Assembly (NCBI RefSeq): GCF_023824195.1
Contig: NZ_CP085442.1
Location: 3,448,001-3,512,000, forward strand
Length of the DNA: 64,000 nucleotides
Origin: Priestia megaterium
GTDB taxonomy: Bacteria; Bacillota; Bacilli; Bacillales; Bacillaceae_H
Direction: 5' to 3'
The notes under the pieces are model-generated. The model was given only the letters and a program-made list of their open reading frames with translations. It made no database searches and was not told the origin of the DNA. Below are positions 8,027 through 16,326 of the stretch, one piece after another. Position numbers and translations under genes: made by a program. Position 1 is the first letter of the stretch; every line of letters starts with the position of its first letter.

Positions 8027-9106
8027 TTAATTTAGTTTTTTCTTCCCTTTTCCGTAAATCACAACTTTGTAAGGATCATCTTTCACTTTATTTTTCATTT
8101 CTTTTGTTTTAAGAAATTCATCGATAATTCCTTTAAGTTCATCAGCAAATTTCTTATTATCTTCCGAAATGCTTAATGAAGTGTAAATAAATACTTGTGG
8201 TTCGGGATGAACAGAATAGCCTACCATCTTTACATGATACTTCTCTTTCCCTAATAAATCTTCTCCCACATCTGTAACAATATTTCCCCATCGATTGTCT
8301 TGATCACGTTTCTTAAGGTTTATTTTCTTTATTTTTATTGAAGTATTCTCTGTCTTATTTTCAGCCAGGACAGCATGAATAACGGCTTTTATTTCTTTCA
8401 CTCTCGTTTCTGTATTAGGAATTTCCAGCTCTACCCTTAGCAGAGAATGAAAACTAACGTTAGCTACTAAAAAGTCATAATGATGCTTCTCTAACTCTGT
8501 AGAAATATCAGTTTGAATCTTTTCAATTCTTTTCTCTTGCTCACTCGGTTCTGTATAGACATACGGCTCCATTCTTTCAATCTTGAAAGTGTAGGCATCA
8601 TATTGCCTTTTGGACAAAATGTTGGTTGCAATATCAGTTATGTCTCCTCGTACCTTATTAAAATACTTCTCCGACCCTTCTACCGATACAACTAATTCTT
8701 TTTTTCCTCCATAATAGGTCTGCCCCACACTAGCCGTTTTATATCCCTTTTTCTCAAGTTCTTGATACAATACATCGGCTACAGGCTTTTGCTTAAAAAG
8801 CTGTCCTAAATACGGGATTTTAGCAGCCATTTGTGCCATTGCTGGAGAAACAAAAGCTGAACTAATGAATGCACCGCTCAAAAGAAAAAGGGCAATACCA
8901 CAATATACAACATTTTTTAAAAGAAGATTTTGTTTTATAGAAAATAGATTTTTTTTAGACCTTACAGGTTGTGAAGATTCTAATTGATCAATTGTTTCTA
9001 AAAGTCTTTGTTTATGCTCTTGCTTCCTTTTTGGTTCCCAAATCAAATCCTCATTCAATTTTTCTAGTGAATTGTCATCTATATAAGAATTAAACGGTTT
9101 CTTCAT
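8027..9106 (-). CDS. membrane-anchored anti-sigma-like protein (DUF4030-like)
   Basis: About 359 residues. A cytosolic N-terminus of about 60 residues, one transmembrane span (VVYCGIALFLLSGAFISSAF) and a long extracytoplasmic part made of two similar alpha-beta halves with repeated SxxLEKHHYDF/ISxEL-type segments. It overlaps the ECF sigma gene by 17 bp and the gene order sigma then membrane partner is the classic sigma/anti-sigma arrangement. The outer part resembles DUF4030 proteins. I chose the ATG at 9106 because AAAGGATGG lies about 8 nt upstream; 9118 is possible. The signal sensed is unknown. Confidence 0.7.
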   Translation of the reverse strand: MKKPFNSYIDDNSLEKLNEDLIWEPKRKQEHKQRLLETIDQLESSQPVRSKKNLFSIKQNLLLKNVVYCGIALFLLSGAFISSAFVSPAMAQMAAKIPYLGQLFKQKPVADVLYQELEKKGYKTASVGQTYYGGKKELVVSVEGSEKYFNKVRGDITDIATNILSKRQYDAYTFKIERMEPYVYTEPSEQEKRIEKIQTDISTELEKHHYDFLVANVSFHSLLRVELEIPNTETRVKEIKAVIHAVLAENKTENTSIKIKKINLKKRDQDNRWGNIVTDVGEDLLGKEKYHVKMVGYSVHPEPQVFIYTSLSISEDNKKFADELKGIIDEFLKTKEMKNKVKDDPYKVVIYGKGKKKLN

Positions 9107-9629
9107 ATACATACCCATCCTTTACTAACTGCTTTCTTAAAGCAGGAATTGCCCTGAACTGCGCTGATTTCACTTTACTTTCCGACCATCCTAAAATCGC
9201 AGCTGTATCTTTCACGGAAAAACCTTGAACTTTACGCAGTAAAATAACTTTACGATGTGAATCTTTGAGCTTTCCTAATGCTTGATACAGTTCTAGAGAA
9301 GTTTCTTTAAGCTCAATCATTTCTTGAGGTAAACGAGCATGATCCTTTTTCGAAAGAAGAAAGTCTTTTAAAAGACTAGTAGGCTTTTGTTTTCTAAAAT
9401 AATCAATCGTTACATTATGAGCAATACGAAATAACCAAGTCTTTTCACTAGCGTTTTGCTGAAATAAATCATAGGAAAGATAGGCTTTTACGAATGTTTC
9501 ATGGGTCAAATCTTCAGCTTGCTGATAATCTTTTACGAGCATCAAAATAAATTTTAATAAGGCGTCACTATGTTCGTCATACCAACGCTCAATCTCTTCT
9601 TTTTTCGTATTTTCCAATGTCCTGACCAT
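9090..9629 (-). CDS. ECF-type RNA polymerase sigma factor
   Basis: A 179-residue sigma-70 family protein. Region 2 includes DEHSDALLKFILMLVKDYQQAEDLTHETF and the -10-reading SEKTWLFRIAHNVTIDYFRK; region 4 (about 110-170) has LPQEMIELK, HRKVILLRKVQGFSVKDTA and the helix-turn-helix GWSESKVKSAQFRA. No region 1 or 3, as expected for the ECF class. It is coupled to the membrane protein that follows and has a candidate ECF promoter upstream, so it is probably autoregulated. Start uncertain by a few codons (ATG 9629 or a nearby TTG). Confidence 0.9.
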   Translation of the reverse strand: MVRTLENTKKEEIERWYDEHSDALLKFILMLVKDYQQAEDLTHETFVKAYLSYDLFQQNASEKTWLFRIAHNVTIDYFRKQKPTSLLKDFLLSKKDHARLPQEMIELKETSLELYQALGKLKDSHRKVILLRKVQGFSVKDTAAILGWSESKVKSAQFRAIPALRKQLVKDGYVYEETV

Positions 9630-9654
9630 CCTTTTAACTAATATTCGTTACTTA

Positions 9655-9680
9655 GACGTAATCTAGAAAAAAAAGTTGTG
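9655..9680 (-). promoter_or_regulatory. candidate ECF promoter for the sigma gene
   Basis: Leftwards, CACAAC (9675-9680) and CGTC (9655-9658) are separated by 16 bp, matching the general Bacillus ECF pattern of an AAC-type -35 and CGTC-type -10 at this spacing. It lies about 25 bp before the sigma start. Confidence 0.5.
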
Positions 9681-9766
9681 GTTTTTATTTACAAAAATAA
9701 AAAAGCTCTCCTAATTAAGAAAGCTTTTACTATTGCAATCTATGAAATTTTTAGTTAATCAAAGGC

Positions 9767-10078
9767 TTACGGCTCAGAAATCCCATTCGCAATCGCTAAT
9801 AAAAACATCAAGCCAGAAAGCAAAACAAAAAAGATACTGTTTGCTATAATGCTAAACCACACAACGCTCGGTTTTTTGGTTTGGACTCCTAAAACTAATG
9901 CCACAATAAAGCCAACGTCTATCGCGAAAAACAGCCCCAGCGGAATAGTTAAGTCACCGGTTTCACTTGGGAAAATTGAATTTTGAGGAAACAGCCAATT
10001 TGCAAAAAATACAACAAACGCAGCCGCCATCAAAATAACTGTCAGTAAAAATGGCTTATTTTCCTTTGGAATACTCAT
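9767..10078 (-). CDS. small membrane protein, 103 aa
   Basis: A 103-residue protein with three clear transmembrane segments (about 9-27, 46-64 and 73-95) and short polar loops. The ribosome site GGAGG sits 7 nt before the ATG. It stands alone between the sigma operon and a gene-poor accessory patch. A weak hairpin with AAAAGCT/AGCTTTT arms at about 9701-9728 may end it. I do not recognise the family. Confidence 0.65.
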   Translation of the reverse strand: MSIPKENKPFLLTVILMAAAFVVFFANWLFPQNSIFPSETGDLTIPLGLFFAIDVGFIVALVLGVQTKKPSVVWFSIIANSIFFVLLSGLMFLLAIANGISEP

Positions 10079-10235
10079 TTCAAATACCTCCTAACCAAAG
10101 AAAATAATACCATATATTATTAAATAGAAATATACAAATTCCATAGTCTCAACATCAAAAAGAAAAAAGGACATAGATTTTTATTAAAGGGTTCTTTTCT
10201 GAGGTGCAAAATTTAATTTCATAATGCATTTTTAG

Positions 10236-10266
10236 CGTGAATTCACACATGAATTCACGTTTTTTA
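10236..10266 (+). terminator. orphan terminator-like hairpin
   Basis: CGTGAATTC and GAATTCACG form a 9-bp stem with a 6-nt loop followed by six T residues on the + strand. No + strand gene ends nearby. The GTGAATT word recurs over the next 130 bp (around 10357-10386), so the dyad may instead belong to a repeat-containing control region of a lost mobile element. Confidence 0.45.
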
Positions 10267-10402
10267 TTTGCTTGGTATTACTTCTATATTTGCTATTTCC
10301 CCTTAAATTCAAGCAGGAATTCGCATAAAAATTCTCGAATATGGAAATAATCATTTGAATTTAACCGTGAATTATTTAGTGAATTTTGGAGGATAAACGG
10401 AT

Positions 10403-10654
10403 ATGGAGTTTATTACCCCTAAGAAAACTCAAGGATGAAAAGTTAACTGGATAGTCTCTGAACACACTAGAGCAATCGTTGAATACTATACTCAATACAC
10501 TGAATATAGCGAAGATGAAGTTGTGGATACATTCTTAAATAATCTGCTCAAAGACGAAGATTTTATGGAATGGATTCAAAAGAAGCGTTTTAACAAGCGA
10601 ATTACAGACCAACTCTTAATCAATGCTGAGGAGGAAGAAGAACAGCTTGTCTAA
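10403..10654 (+). pseudogene. small plasmid/ICE-like gene with in-frame TGA
   Basis: From ATG 10403 (ribosome site GGAGGA, 9 nt upstream) the frame codes for 83 residues except for a TGA at codon 12 (10436-10438). Before the stop it reads MEFITPKKTQG; after it, KVNWIVSEHTRAIVEYY onward, ending in an acidic tail (EEEEEQLV). The continuity and helix-like composition suggest one protein disabled by a point mutation. The style recalls small conserved proteins of Bacillus conjugative elements, but that is an impression. TGA readthrough is conceivable but unsupported. Confidence 0.55.
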
Positions 10655-11003
10655 AGTGAAAAGACTTGCTATCAAGGAAGATAATGTACTCAATAAGCTT
10701 TAACTATCCTTCGTATTTTCTACAACTATTGTTGGTCGTAAAATTCATGGGATAAAGTGAAGGCTACACCAACTCAAAGATTTGGGATTGCCAATAAACA
10801 ATTTACGATGAAGGATATTATTTATTTTAAGTAGGTTCTGATATCTTTCGTTGTTGATTTACTTTATTAAACTGTTTGGAAGTTTTGTTGAACAAGTTGT
10901 AAATTTAACATTTTAAAGTAAGGGCATTTCTTTGTAATGAGAAATGTTTTTTATTTTGTTTAAAATTAAAAGGATATTTCAATAACAACAATAATATAAT
11001 AAA
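10655..11003. other. gene-free stretch with decayed coding remnants
   Basis: No intact gene. A frame ending at 10831-10833 (SWDKVKATPTQRFGIANKQ, then FTMKDIIYFK and stop) looks protein-like, and the preceding 40 bases seem to continue it in a shifted frame. This suggests a second decayed gene downstream of the broken small gene. The rest is AT-rich. Confidence 0.35.
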
Positions 11004-11033
11004 AAACGATAACATTTTATTGTAAAACGATAA
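11004..11033 (+). promoter_or_regulatory. paired AAACGATAA repeats, candidate operator
   Basis: AAACGATAA occurs at 11004-11012 and again at 11025-11033, 21 bp apart (two helical turns), about 50 bp before the first DUF2975 gene. This is a plausible binding site for the XRE regulator encoded at the end of the cassette. Confidence 0.4.
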
Positions 11034-11080
11034 ATTATATGTTAAATTCTTATTATTATTAAATAAGTGAGGTGTTTTTT

Positions 11081-11563
11081 ATGAATGTTAAACCAGGTTC
11101 TACCACTTTCTTAAAGATAATAATTTTTCTGATTGGAATTGCAGTGCTTGCCGCATGTATATTTTTGTTGCCTGAAGCAGCCAGAAGAGATGCTATAGAG
11201 CGTCCTGGTGATTATTCGTTATATCCACTTTTGGTATGTATATATGGAATATGTATTACGTTTTCTTTGGCGTGGTATCAAATTTTTAAACTTTTAACCT
11301 ATATCGAAAAGAATAATGCTTTCTCTGAGTTATCTCTTCAATCTTTGAAGGTAATAAAAAAATGCACTTTTACTGTCATTTTCTTTATTTTGTTAGCAAT
11401 AGTTTATTTAAGAGTCCATGCTCAATTCACAGGTGATGATGCAGCAGGTCCAATATCTCTAGGTCTAATGGGCATCTTGGCAACAAGTATCATCGCAGCC
11501 ATTGTGGACGTGTTTCAAAAACCTATAAAGAATGTCATGGATTCACAGCCAAAAAACAATTAA
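11081..11563 (+). CDS. DUF2975 membrane protein
   Basis: A 160-residue protein with four transmembrane segments (about 9-28, 47-66, 88-106 and 124-146) in the DUF2975 arrangement, including the conserved cytosolic loop KLLTYIEKNNAFSELS before the third span. The start is ATG 11081, not the in-frame GTG 9 nt upstream, because that GTG is part of the ribosome site GAGGTG. It is followed by a paralogue and an XRE regulator, as in B. subtilis yoaS-yozG. Function of the family is unknown. Confidence 0.8.
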   Translation: MNVKPGSTTFLKIIIFLIGIAVLAACIFLLPEAARRDAIERPGDYSLYPLLVCIYGICITFSLAWYQIFKLLTYIEKNNAFSELSLQSLKVIKKCTFTVIFFILLAIVYLRVHAQFTGDDAAGPISLGLMGILATSIIAAIVDVFQKPIKNVMDSQPKNN

Positions 11564-11592
11564 CATTTCGAAATATAGGAGAGGTGTTTTTT

Positions 11593-12072
11593 ATGAAGAT
11601 AGCAACCACATTATTTTTGAAGATAGCAGTTATTCTCATTGGAATTCTGGTTCTCACTTTGTGCATATTTCTAGTTCCTGAACTGGCAGATGCGGTAGCG
11701 GATTTCTTAGGTATTCATTCCATAAAATATATCATTTTCATCCTTTTATATGGAGGAACATTACCTTTTTACTTCGCCCTTTATCAAGCTGTTAAACTGT
11801 TGAGTTATATTGACAAGAACATTGCTTTCTCTGAATTATCTGTTCGAATTTTAATGGGAATCAAATACTGCGCCATTTGTATCTGTAGTTTGCATGTCTT
11901 AGGTTTGCCCGTCTATTATCTCGTGGCAGATAAAGACGATGCCCCAGGTCTCATATTTGTTGGAATGGTCATTCCTTTTGCTTCGTTGGTTATCGCAGTT
12001 TTTGCTGCTGTTCTCCAAAGGCTTTTGCAAGAAGCGATTAACATAAAATCAGAAAATGATTTGACGGTCTGA
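11593..12072 (+). CDS. DUF2975 membrane protein, paralogue of preceding gene
   Basis: A 159-residue, four-span protein clearly related to its neighbour: same LKIAVILIGILVLTLCIFLVPE start and KLLSYIDKNIAFSELS loop. The pair looks like a local duplication, including the shared sequence GAGGTGTTTTTTATGAA around the start. ATG 11593 is used because the upstream GTG lies inside the ribosome site. It ends 10 bp before the XRE regulator start and is co-transcribed with it. Confidence 0.8.
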   Translation: MKIATTLFLKIAVILIGILVLTLCIFLVPELADAVADFLGIHSIKYIIFILLYGGTLPFYFALYQAVKLLSYIDKNIAFSELSVRILMGIKYCAICICSLHVLGLPVYYLVADKDDAPGLIFVGMVIPFASLVIAVFAAVLQRLLQEAINIKSENDLTV

Positions 12073-12082
12073 GGTGGAGGAT

Positions 12083-12301
12083 ATGGCAATTATTATTAAT
12101 ATTGATGTGATGTTAGCAAAACGAAAAATGAGCGTAACGGAGCTTTCAGAGAGGGTTGGAATTACTATGGCGAATCTTTCCATCCTGAAAAATGGGAAAG
12201 CAAAAGCGGTTCGTTTTTCAACATTAGAAGCGATATGTAAGACTTTGGATTGTCAGCCAGGTGATATTTTGGAGTACAAAAGCGACGACGACAATCAATA
12301 A
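12083..12301 (+). CDS. yozG: XRE-family regulator, YozG type
   Basis: A 72-residue, single-domain Cro/CI helix-turn-helix protein: MLAKRKMSVTELSERVGITMANLSILKNGKAKAVRFSTLEAI and the ending LDCQPGDILEY are the hallmark of the YozG/YgzD group. These small regulators travel with DUF2975 membrane proteins, and probably repress their own operon. ATG 12083 has the ribosome site GGAGG just upstream; a GTG at 12074 lies inside that region. Candidate operator repeats lie at 11004-11033. Confidence 0.85.
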   Translation: MAIIINIDVMLAKRKMSVTELSERVGITMANLSILKNGKAKAVRFSTLEAICKTLDCQPGDILEYKSDDDNQ

Positions 12302-12353
12302 TAAAAGACAACAAATTTCTTCAACCATGAGGATTAGGTAGTGAAATTAAAAT

Positions 12354-12386
12354 GAAGGGGCAGCTTAATTGCTGTCCCTTCTCAGC
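12354..12386 (+). terminator. terminator of the DUF2975/XRE cassette
   Basis: GAAGGGGCAGC pairs with GCTGTCCCTTC (one G-U pair) around a 6-nt loop, followed by a broken T run. It ends the three-gene + strand unit. Confidence 0.6.
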
Positions 12387-12515
12387 TTTTATTGATTTAT
12401 TTAAATAGAGAATTCCATTGAGAATTATATTAATATTGGTGACAAAAAGTGTGAGGTGATTTGCAATGTTTGCACCTCAAAAGGGAACACGTTAGATTTT
12501 TCTACGTCCTCTTTA

Positions 12516-12569
12516 TTATTCATTTGGTACATACTCTAAAATGTCCCTTGGTTTACAATCTAACACATA
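12516..12569 (-). pseudogene. C-terminal remnant of a second YozG-type XRE regulator
   Basis: Leftwards this reads SYVLDCKPRDILEYVPNE then TAA. It matches the C-terminus of the intact regulator at 12083-12301 (KTLDCQPGDILEY). Only the last 18 codons survive, joined directly to the end of the acetyltransferase gene, so the rest has been deleted. Confidence 0.6.
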
Positions 12570-12571
12570 AC

Positions 12572-12991
12572 TTATTCTAAATATTCTTCCTCTAAAGCAG
12601 GTTTTAAATAACGAGCCATGCCGGTTTTCATTTTCCGAAATCCTGCTTTTCTATAAAACTCTTCATTACCCGCTGTGGAAACAAGATGAACGCATGAAAT
12701 ATCATTAAGCTGAGCAAGCAGGTTTTCTATAATTTGCTGTCCAATTCCTTGATTCTGAAAATGCTTGTCAACCACAACATCATAGATAGCAGCATTAAAC
12801 ACACCGTCTGAAAGAGCTCTGCCGAACCCTACTATTTTATTTTCATCATAAGCAACCGCTACTACATTGCTTGATTGAAATATTTTTTTGATTTTGTTTT
12901 TATCATGGTTCTTCCACCCTACAGATCGGTAAATTTCTTTCATTCTCGACCACTCAACATTTTCTATAGAATTTGAAAAGGAAACCTTCAT
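12572..12991 (-). CDS. GNAT family N-acetyltransferase
   Basis: A 139-residue GNAT protein. The core pattern is VVAVAYDENKIVGFGRALSDG, then a strand with VVVDKHFQNQGIGQQIIENLL, which holds the acetyl-CoA-binding Q-x-x-G-I-G loop, and a C-terminal EFYRKAGFRKMKTGM motif. It transfers acetyl from acetyl-CoA to an unknown amine. ATG 12991 is chosen because AGGAG sits 8 nt upstream; a longer frame starting at 13063 has no such signal. It stands alone, next to the accessory patch. Confidence 0.85.
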   Translation of the reverse strand: MKVSFSNSIENVEWSRMKEIYRSVGWKNHDKNKIKKIFQSSNVVAVAYDENKIVGFGRALSDGVFNAAIYDVVVDKHFQNQGIGQQIIENLLAQLNDISCVHLVSTAGNEEFYRKAGFRKMKTGMARYLKPALEEEYLE

Positions 12992-13213
12992 AGAATCTAC
13001 TCCTTTTGTTTTTATATAAACTATTTCGGCCTCCAAGATACAAGTCCCTGGCATATCATCCATTTATCTTTCAAATCATGACGAGTATTCTGCTATAAAA
13101 AACATATATTCAATATATCAAAGTAGATTTTAAAAGGAGTAACATTTAATCACAATGTAGACAAAAATAAAAGTTCAAATCATATAGATTTGAACTTAAG
13201 ATAAAAACTTGAT

Positions 13214-14080
13214 TTATAGACTCTCTAAAAAATGAATAAACTTTTTAAGACTTTGAGAGCGCTGCTTCCCTTTCTTTACTACAAAATCAATATGAACGTC
13301 TTCTGAAAGCTCTTGATATTGAATGCTCTTCATGTCACCACGAGATTTTACTACACTAGTGGGGACTACACTCATTCCAAGTCCATCACGGACGCCTTGT
13401 AAAATAGCTTCTAATGAATCAAATTCCATGATGTTGGCTTTATGTAGATGATGTTCTTTTGAAAACTCTAATAGTCTGTTTCTATAGATGCAGTTTACAT
13501 CACTATTGATGAGTAGCGTTGGTTGGTCTTTTTCTTCTGGAGCTTCATATAGAGGTGAGATAAGCACCATTTTTTCTGCATAGTGATACACCGTTTCAAA
13601 CTGAGCCTCGTTATAGGTACCGCTAAGAAAAAGTCCATCAATTTCTCCGTACGAAAGCATTTCTCGCAAGACTTGTTTTCTATCTGTTTTTATTTTAACT
13701 TCAATATTTCGATGTTCTTTCAGAAAAGATGAAAATAAAGAAGGAATTTTAATAGCTGAGACGGTCTGCGAGGCACCAATGATCAAGAATCTTTTAAACT
13801 TATTCGGATTAACTTCTGCTTTAGCTTCCTCCATTAAACGTAAAATACGCTGGGTGTAGCTAAACAAAGCTTCCCCTTCATTTGTTAACGTGACTCCTCG
13901 ATTCGTACGTATCAATAATTTGGTGCCTAATTCTTCCTCTAGATTTTTAATCCGCTGGCTGATATGCGGTTGAACATATCCTAATACCTCCGCAGCTTTT
14001 GATAGTGATTTTGTTTCTGCCACACATTTGAAAATTCGTAAGTCTTGGCTTTCCAATTTCAATTCCCCCGTTGATATCAT
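13214..14080 (-). CDS. LysR-family transcriptional regulator
   Basis: A 288-residue LTTR. The winged helix-turn-helix (about 10-70) reads LRIFKCVAETKSLSKAAEVL, QPHISQRIKNLEEELG and LLIRTNRGVTLTNEGEALF. The effector domain follows with FLIIGASQT and GLGMSVVPTSVV. It is divergent from the SDR gene at 14174, and the 93-bp gap between them would carry both promoters, so it probably controls that oxidoreductase. The inducer is unknown. Confidence 0.9.
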   Translation of the reverse strand: MISTGELKLESQDLRIFKCVAETKSLSKAAEVLGYVQPHISQRIKNLEEELGTKLLIRTNRGVTLTNEGEALFSYTQRILRLMEEAKAEVNPNKFKRFLIIGASQTVSAIKIPSLFSSFLKEHRNIEVKIKTDRKQVLREMLSYGEIDGLFLSGTYNEAQFETVYHYAEKMVLISPLYEAPEEKDQPTLLINSDVNCIYRNRLLEFSKEHHLHKANIMEFDSLEAILQGVRDGLGMSVVPTSVVKSRGDMKSIQYQELSEDVHIDFVVKKGKQRSQSLKKFIHFLESL

Positions 14081-14173
14081 TTTAAATGATACCTCTCTTA
14101 GTATTACCTATTATATCCTTTTTCTGATCGAAGATATAATAAAAGATGTTAAGAGAAAGGAAGGTTTATAGAA

Positions 14174-14917
14174 GTGAACAATTTTAAAAATAAAGTATTT
14201 ATTATTACGGGCGGCGGCACTGGTATAGGCAAAGCAACGGCTTTAAAGTTAGCAGATAGAGAGGCAAAACTTGTGATAAACTACAGTTCCTCAGAAACAG
14301 AAGCGAAAAAAGTTGTGGAGGAGATTGCTGAAAAAGGAGGCATTGCGTTTGCTTTTAAAGCGAACGTAGCCAGTGAGCACGAAGTTAATAATATGATTGA
14401 TCAAACCATTGCACAATTCGGACGGTTAGATGGATTAGTGAATAACGCTAGTATTACAGCTCAAATCCCCATGAATGACTTAGAGTCTGCAACTGATGAC
14501 GTATGGGACTCTTTATATGATGTAAACGTAAAAGGCATGTTTCACTGTGTAAAAGCAGCCGTTCCACATATAAAAAAGCAAAAGTCAGGGGCGATTGTTA
14601 ATGTAGGAAGCGTTGCGGGTACAACTGGAATCGGCTCGTCTATTCCCTATGCAGCAACAAAAGCAGCAATTCATACGATGACGAAATCGTTAGCGATCGC
14701 ACTGGCACCCCATATTCGAGTAAACTGCATTTCTCCCGGTGCAGTCGACACAGGATGGTGGTCTGGCAACGAAGATAAAATGTATCAGCTTGCAGGAAAT
14801 CTACCTCTTCAGCGCATTTCTTCCCCCGAAGATATCGCAGATGCTATTCTGTTTCAGTTAAAGCAAGAGTCCGTGACGGGCCAAGTGTTTACGATTGATA
14901 ACGGACAAACTCTTTAA
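14174..14917 (+). CDS. short-chain dehydrogenase/reductase (FabG-like)
   Basis: A 247-residue classical SDR. The cofactor loop is TGGGTGIGKA, followed by NNAS (NNAG-type), the catalytic Ser in NVGSVAG, and YAATK with the active Tyr and Lys. It ends with the GQVFTIDNGQTL tail typical of FabG-like reductases. It uses NAD(P)H to reduce a ketone or oxidise an alcohol; the substrate is unknown. The start codon is GTG with a GGAAGG site upstream. It is divergently paired with the LysR gene, which probably regulates it. Confidence 0.88.
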   Translation: MNNFKNKVFIITGGGTGIGKATALKLADREAKLVINYSSSETEAKKVVEEIAEKGGIAFAFKANVASEHEVNNMIDQTIAQFGRLDGLVNNASITAQIPMNDLESATDDVWDSLYDVNVKGMFHCVKAAVPHIKKQKSGAIVNVGSVAGTTGIGSSIPYAATKAAIHTMTKSLAIALAPHIRVNCISPGAVDTGWWSGNEDKMYQLAGNLPLQRISSPEDIADAILFQLKQESVTGQVFTIDNGQTL

Positions 14918-14943
14918 GCATATATGAATATTCCTAAAAAACA

Positions 14944-14977
14944 AACCCCGCTACTAGCAAGAAATAGTAGTGGGGTT
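14944..14977. terminator. bidirectional terminator between convergent genes
   Basis: AACCCCGCTACTA pairs with TAGTAGTGGGGTT (13 bp, one wobble, 8-nt loop) between the convergent SDR and nucleotidyltransferase genes. Flanking T and A runs are short. Confidence 0.6.
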
Positions 14978-15004
14978 ATAACAAGCTCTATGCTACTGAT
15001 TTTA

Positions 15005-15724
15005 TCATTCTTTCCCCAAGGAAAACCCTTCAAACAGCCGGCCTCCATGTGGTGCTAACACTTTATCGACTAGTTGAATCACTTTATCTTTACTCCCTGT
15101 TTTATAAAAGGTATCGAATGCCTCCACAAACTCTTTACTAAAGTTTTTATTATAGTCATTCAAAGATCGTACAATCCATTTAGAATCCCCGATCCAATGA
15201 CCGTTTGTTCTTAAAACAAATTCGTGCGTTATGTAAGCGAGCGTGTTAGCAATAAAAAGCGCTTCACTTTCATTTGACGAACCAATTAAATCATCTAAGG
15301 CATCGCTTATAAAATACCTTTTTAATCTAATCGTCTCTTCCGGCCATTTTTCCGGACCTTTTTCAAGTAAGTGTTTTGCTTCTTTTTTTATAGACTGAAC
15401 AATCCCATTATCCACTAAAATAATTCCCTCGGAAATCATTCTCGGTAGTGACGGTCTAGCCCTCTTACAGTCGCTTTTAAAAAAGGCTTGGTATGAAGTC
15501 AGATTATGAGCAAAAACTTCAATTGCCCATCCAAATTCAATGAGTGACTCCCTAAAAGAAGAGGTGAAATTCTCATCAAAAATAACAAGATCAAGGTCGG
15601 ACGTGCGCGTAGCTTCTCCTCTCACCACGCTTCCAGCGAGTAATGCACCTTGACAGTTAGGGTAATGTTTAAAAATGAATTGTGTAGCTGCTTGCAGCGG
15701 TTCTAACCTTTTTAGCTCTTTCAT
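15005..15724 (-). CDS. nucleotidyltransferase domain protein (aminoglycoside nucleotidyltransferase-like)
   Basis: A 239-residue protein with the polymerase-beta nucleotidyltransferase signature GSVVRGEATRTSDLDLVIFD: G-S followed by D-x-D, the metal-binding aspartates. The C-terminal half is helical. This architecture is shared with streptomycin/kanamycin adenylyltransferases but also with many uncharacterised bacterial proteins, so resistance cannot be claimed. GGAGG precedes the ATG. It is monocistronic. Confidence 0.75.
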   Translation of the reverse strand: MKELKRLEPLQAATQFIFKHYPNCQGALLAGSVVRGEATRTSDLDLVIFDENFTSSFRESLIEFGWAIEVFAHNLTSYQAFFKSDCKRARPSLPRMISEGIILVDNGIVQSIKKEAKHLLEKGPEKWPEETIRLKRYFISDALDDLIGSSNESEALFIANTLAYITHEFVLRTNGHWIGDSKWIVRSLNDYNKNFSKEFVEAFDTFYKTGSKDKVIQLVDKVLAPHGGRLFEGFSLGKE

Positions 15725-15893
15725 CGTATTCCTCCAGAAAATGATATATATTCCTTTTCTGGTTAGAACGCGGAAATTCCTTTAAAAAATAGATTTGAAT
15801 AAATATGTGATTTATAAGAAATTTCAGAATTCAATTCACATTAAAATGTACACATGGTTTATGATAATGAACAGCAGTTTTATGGCTGACAAC

Positions 15894-16199
15894 TTAACTA
15901 GTTATCGGAGAAGGTTTTATTTCTTTAATTGTTTTGACGATAAACACAGGGACAGGCAGAAGGCTGAGTTTTCCTAATGAAGTAATGATGCGAATGTACT
16001 TCATTTCACCTTCCACATCAATTTCATCTCCAATATTCCAGCATTCCATTGATTTTTGACTAAGAACAGGAATGATTTTCAGCACATCGCCATCAAACTG
16101 GATGTTATCTTTCACCTCTAAAAAAGAAAGGTGATCCATCCTTTTATAGTGATGCTTTGGATATGTTCTTTTTTTGAATACCGTTCCCGTAATCCTCAC
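15894..16199 (-). CDS. hypothetical protein, 101 aa
   Basis: About 101 residues, mostly beta-strand pattern (VRITGTVFKKRTY, HLSFLEVKDNIQF, EIDVEGEMKYIRII, KLSLLPVPVFIVKTI), suggesting a small beta-barrel, possibly OB-like. No catalytic motif. I place the start at GTG 16199, with AGAAGGTGA just upstream; GTG 16208 overlaps that site. I do not recognise the family. Confidence 0.55.
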   Translation of the reverse strand: MRITGTVFKKRTYPKHHYKRMDHLSFLEVKDNIQFDGDVLKIIPVLSQKSMECWNIGDEIDVEGEMKYIRIITSLGKLSLLPVPVFIVKTIKEIKPSPITS

Positions 16200-16245
16200 T
16201 AAAGTCACCTTCTATTTTTTATCAAATTATCAATTCCGCTTTGCT

Positions 16246-16286
16246 GTAAACAAGAGAAGACAAAGATGATAGTCTCTCTTGTTTAC
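16246..16286. terminator. terminator after the LacI-type regulator
   Basis: GTAAACAAGAGA pairs perfectly with TCTCTTGTTTAC around a 17-nt loop, 41 bp past the regulator's stop. T-rich sequence lies on both sides, so it can work in either direction. Confidence 0.65.
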
Positions 16287-16326
16287 TTCTCAGCAAAAAA
16301 CATCATAGCATAGCATTTAAACAGCA

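Noticed and set aside
15795..15977. 60-residue + strand frame between two leftward genes
   Set aside because: Overlaps the end of the hypothetical gene at 15894 and has no ribosome site.
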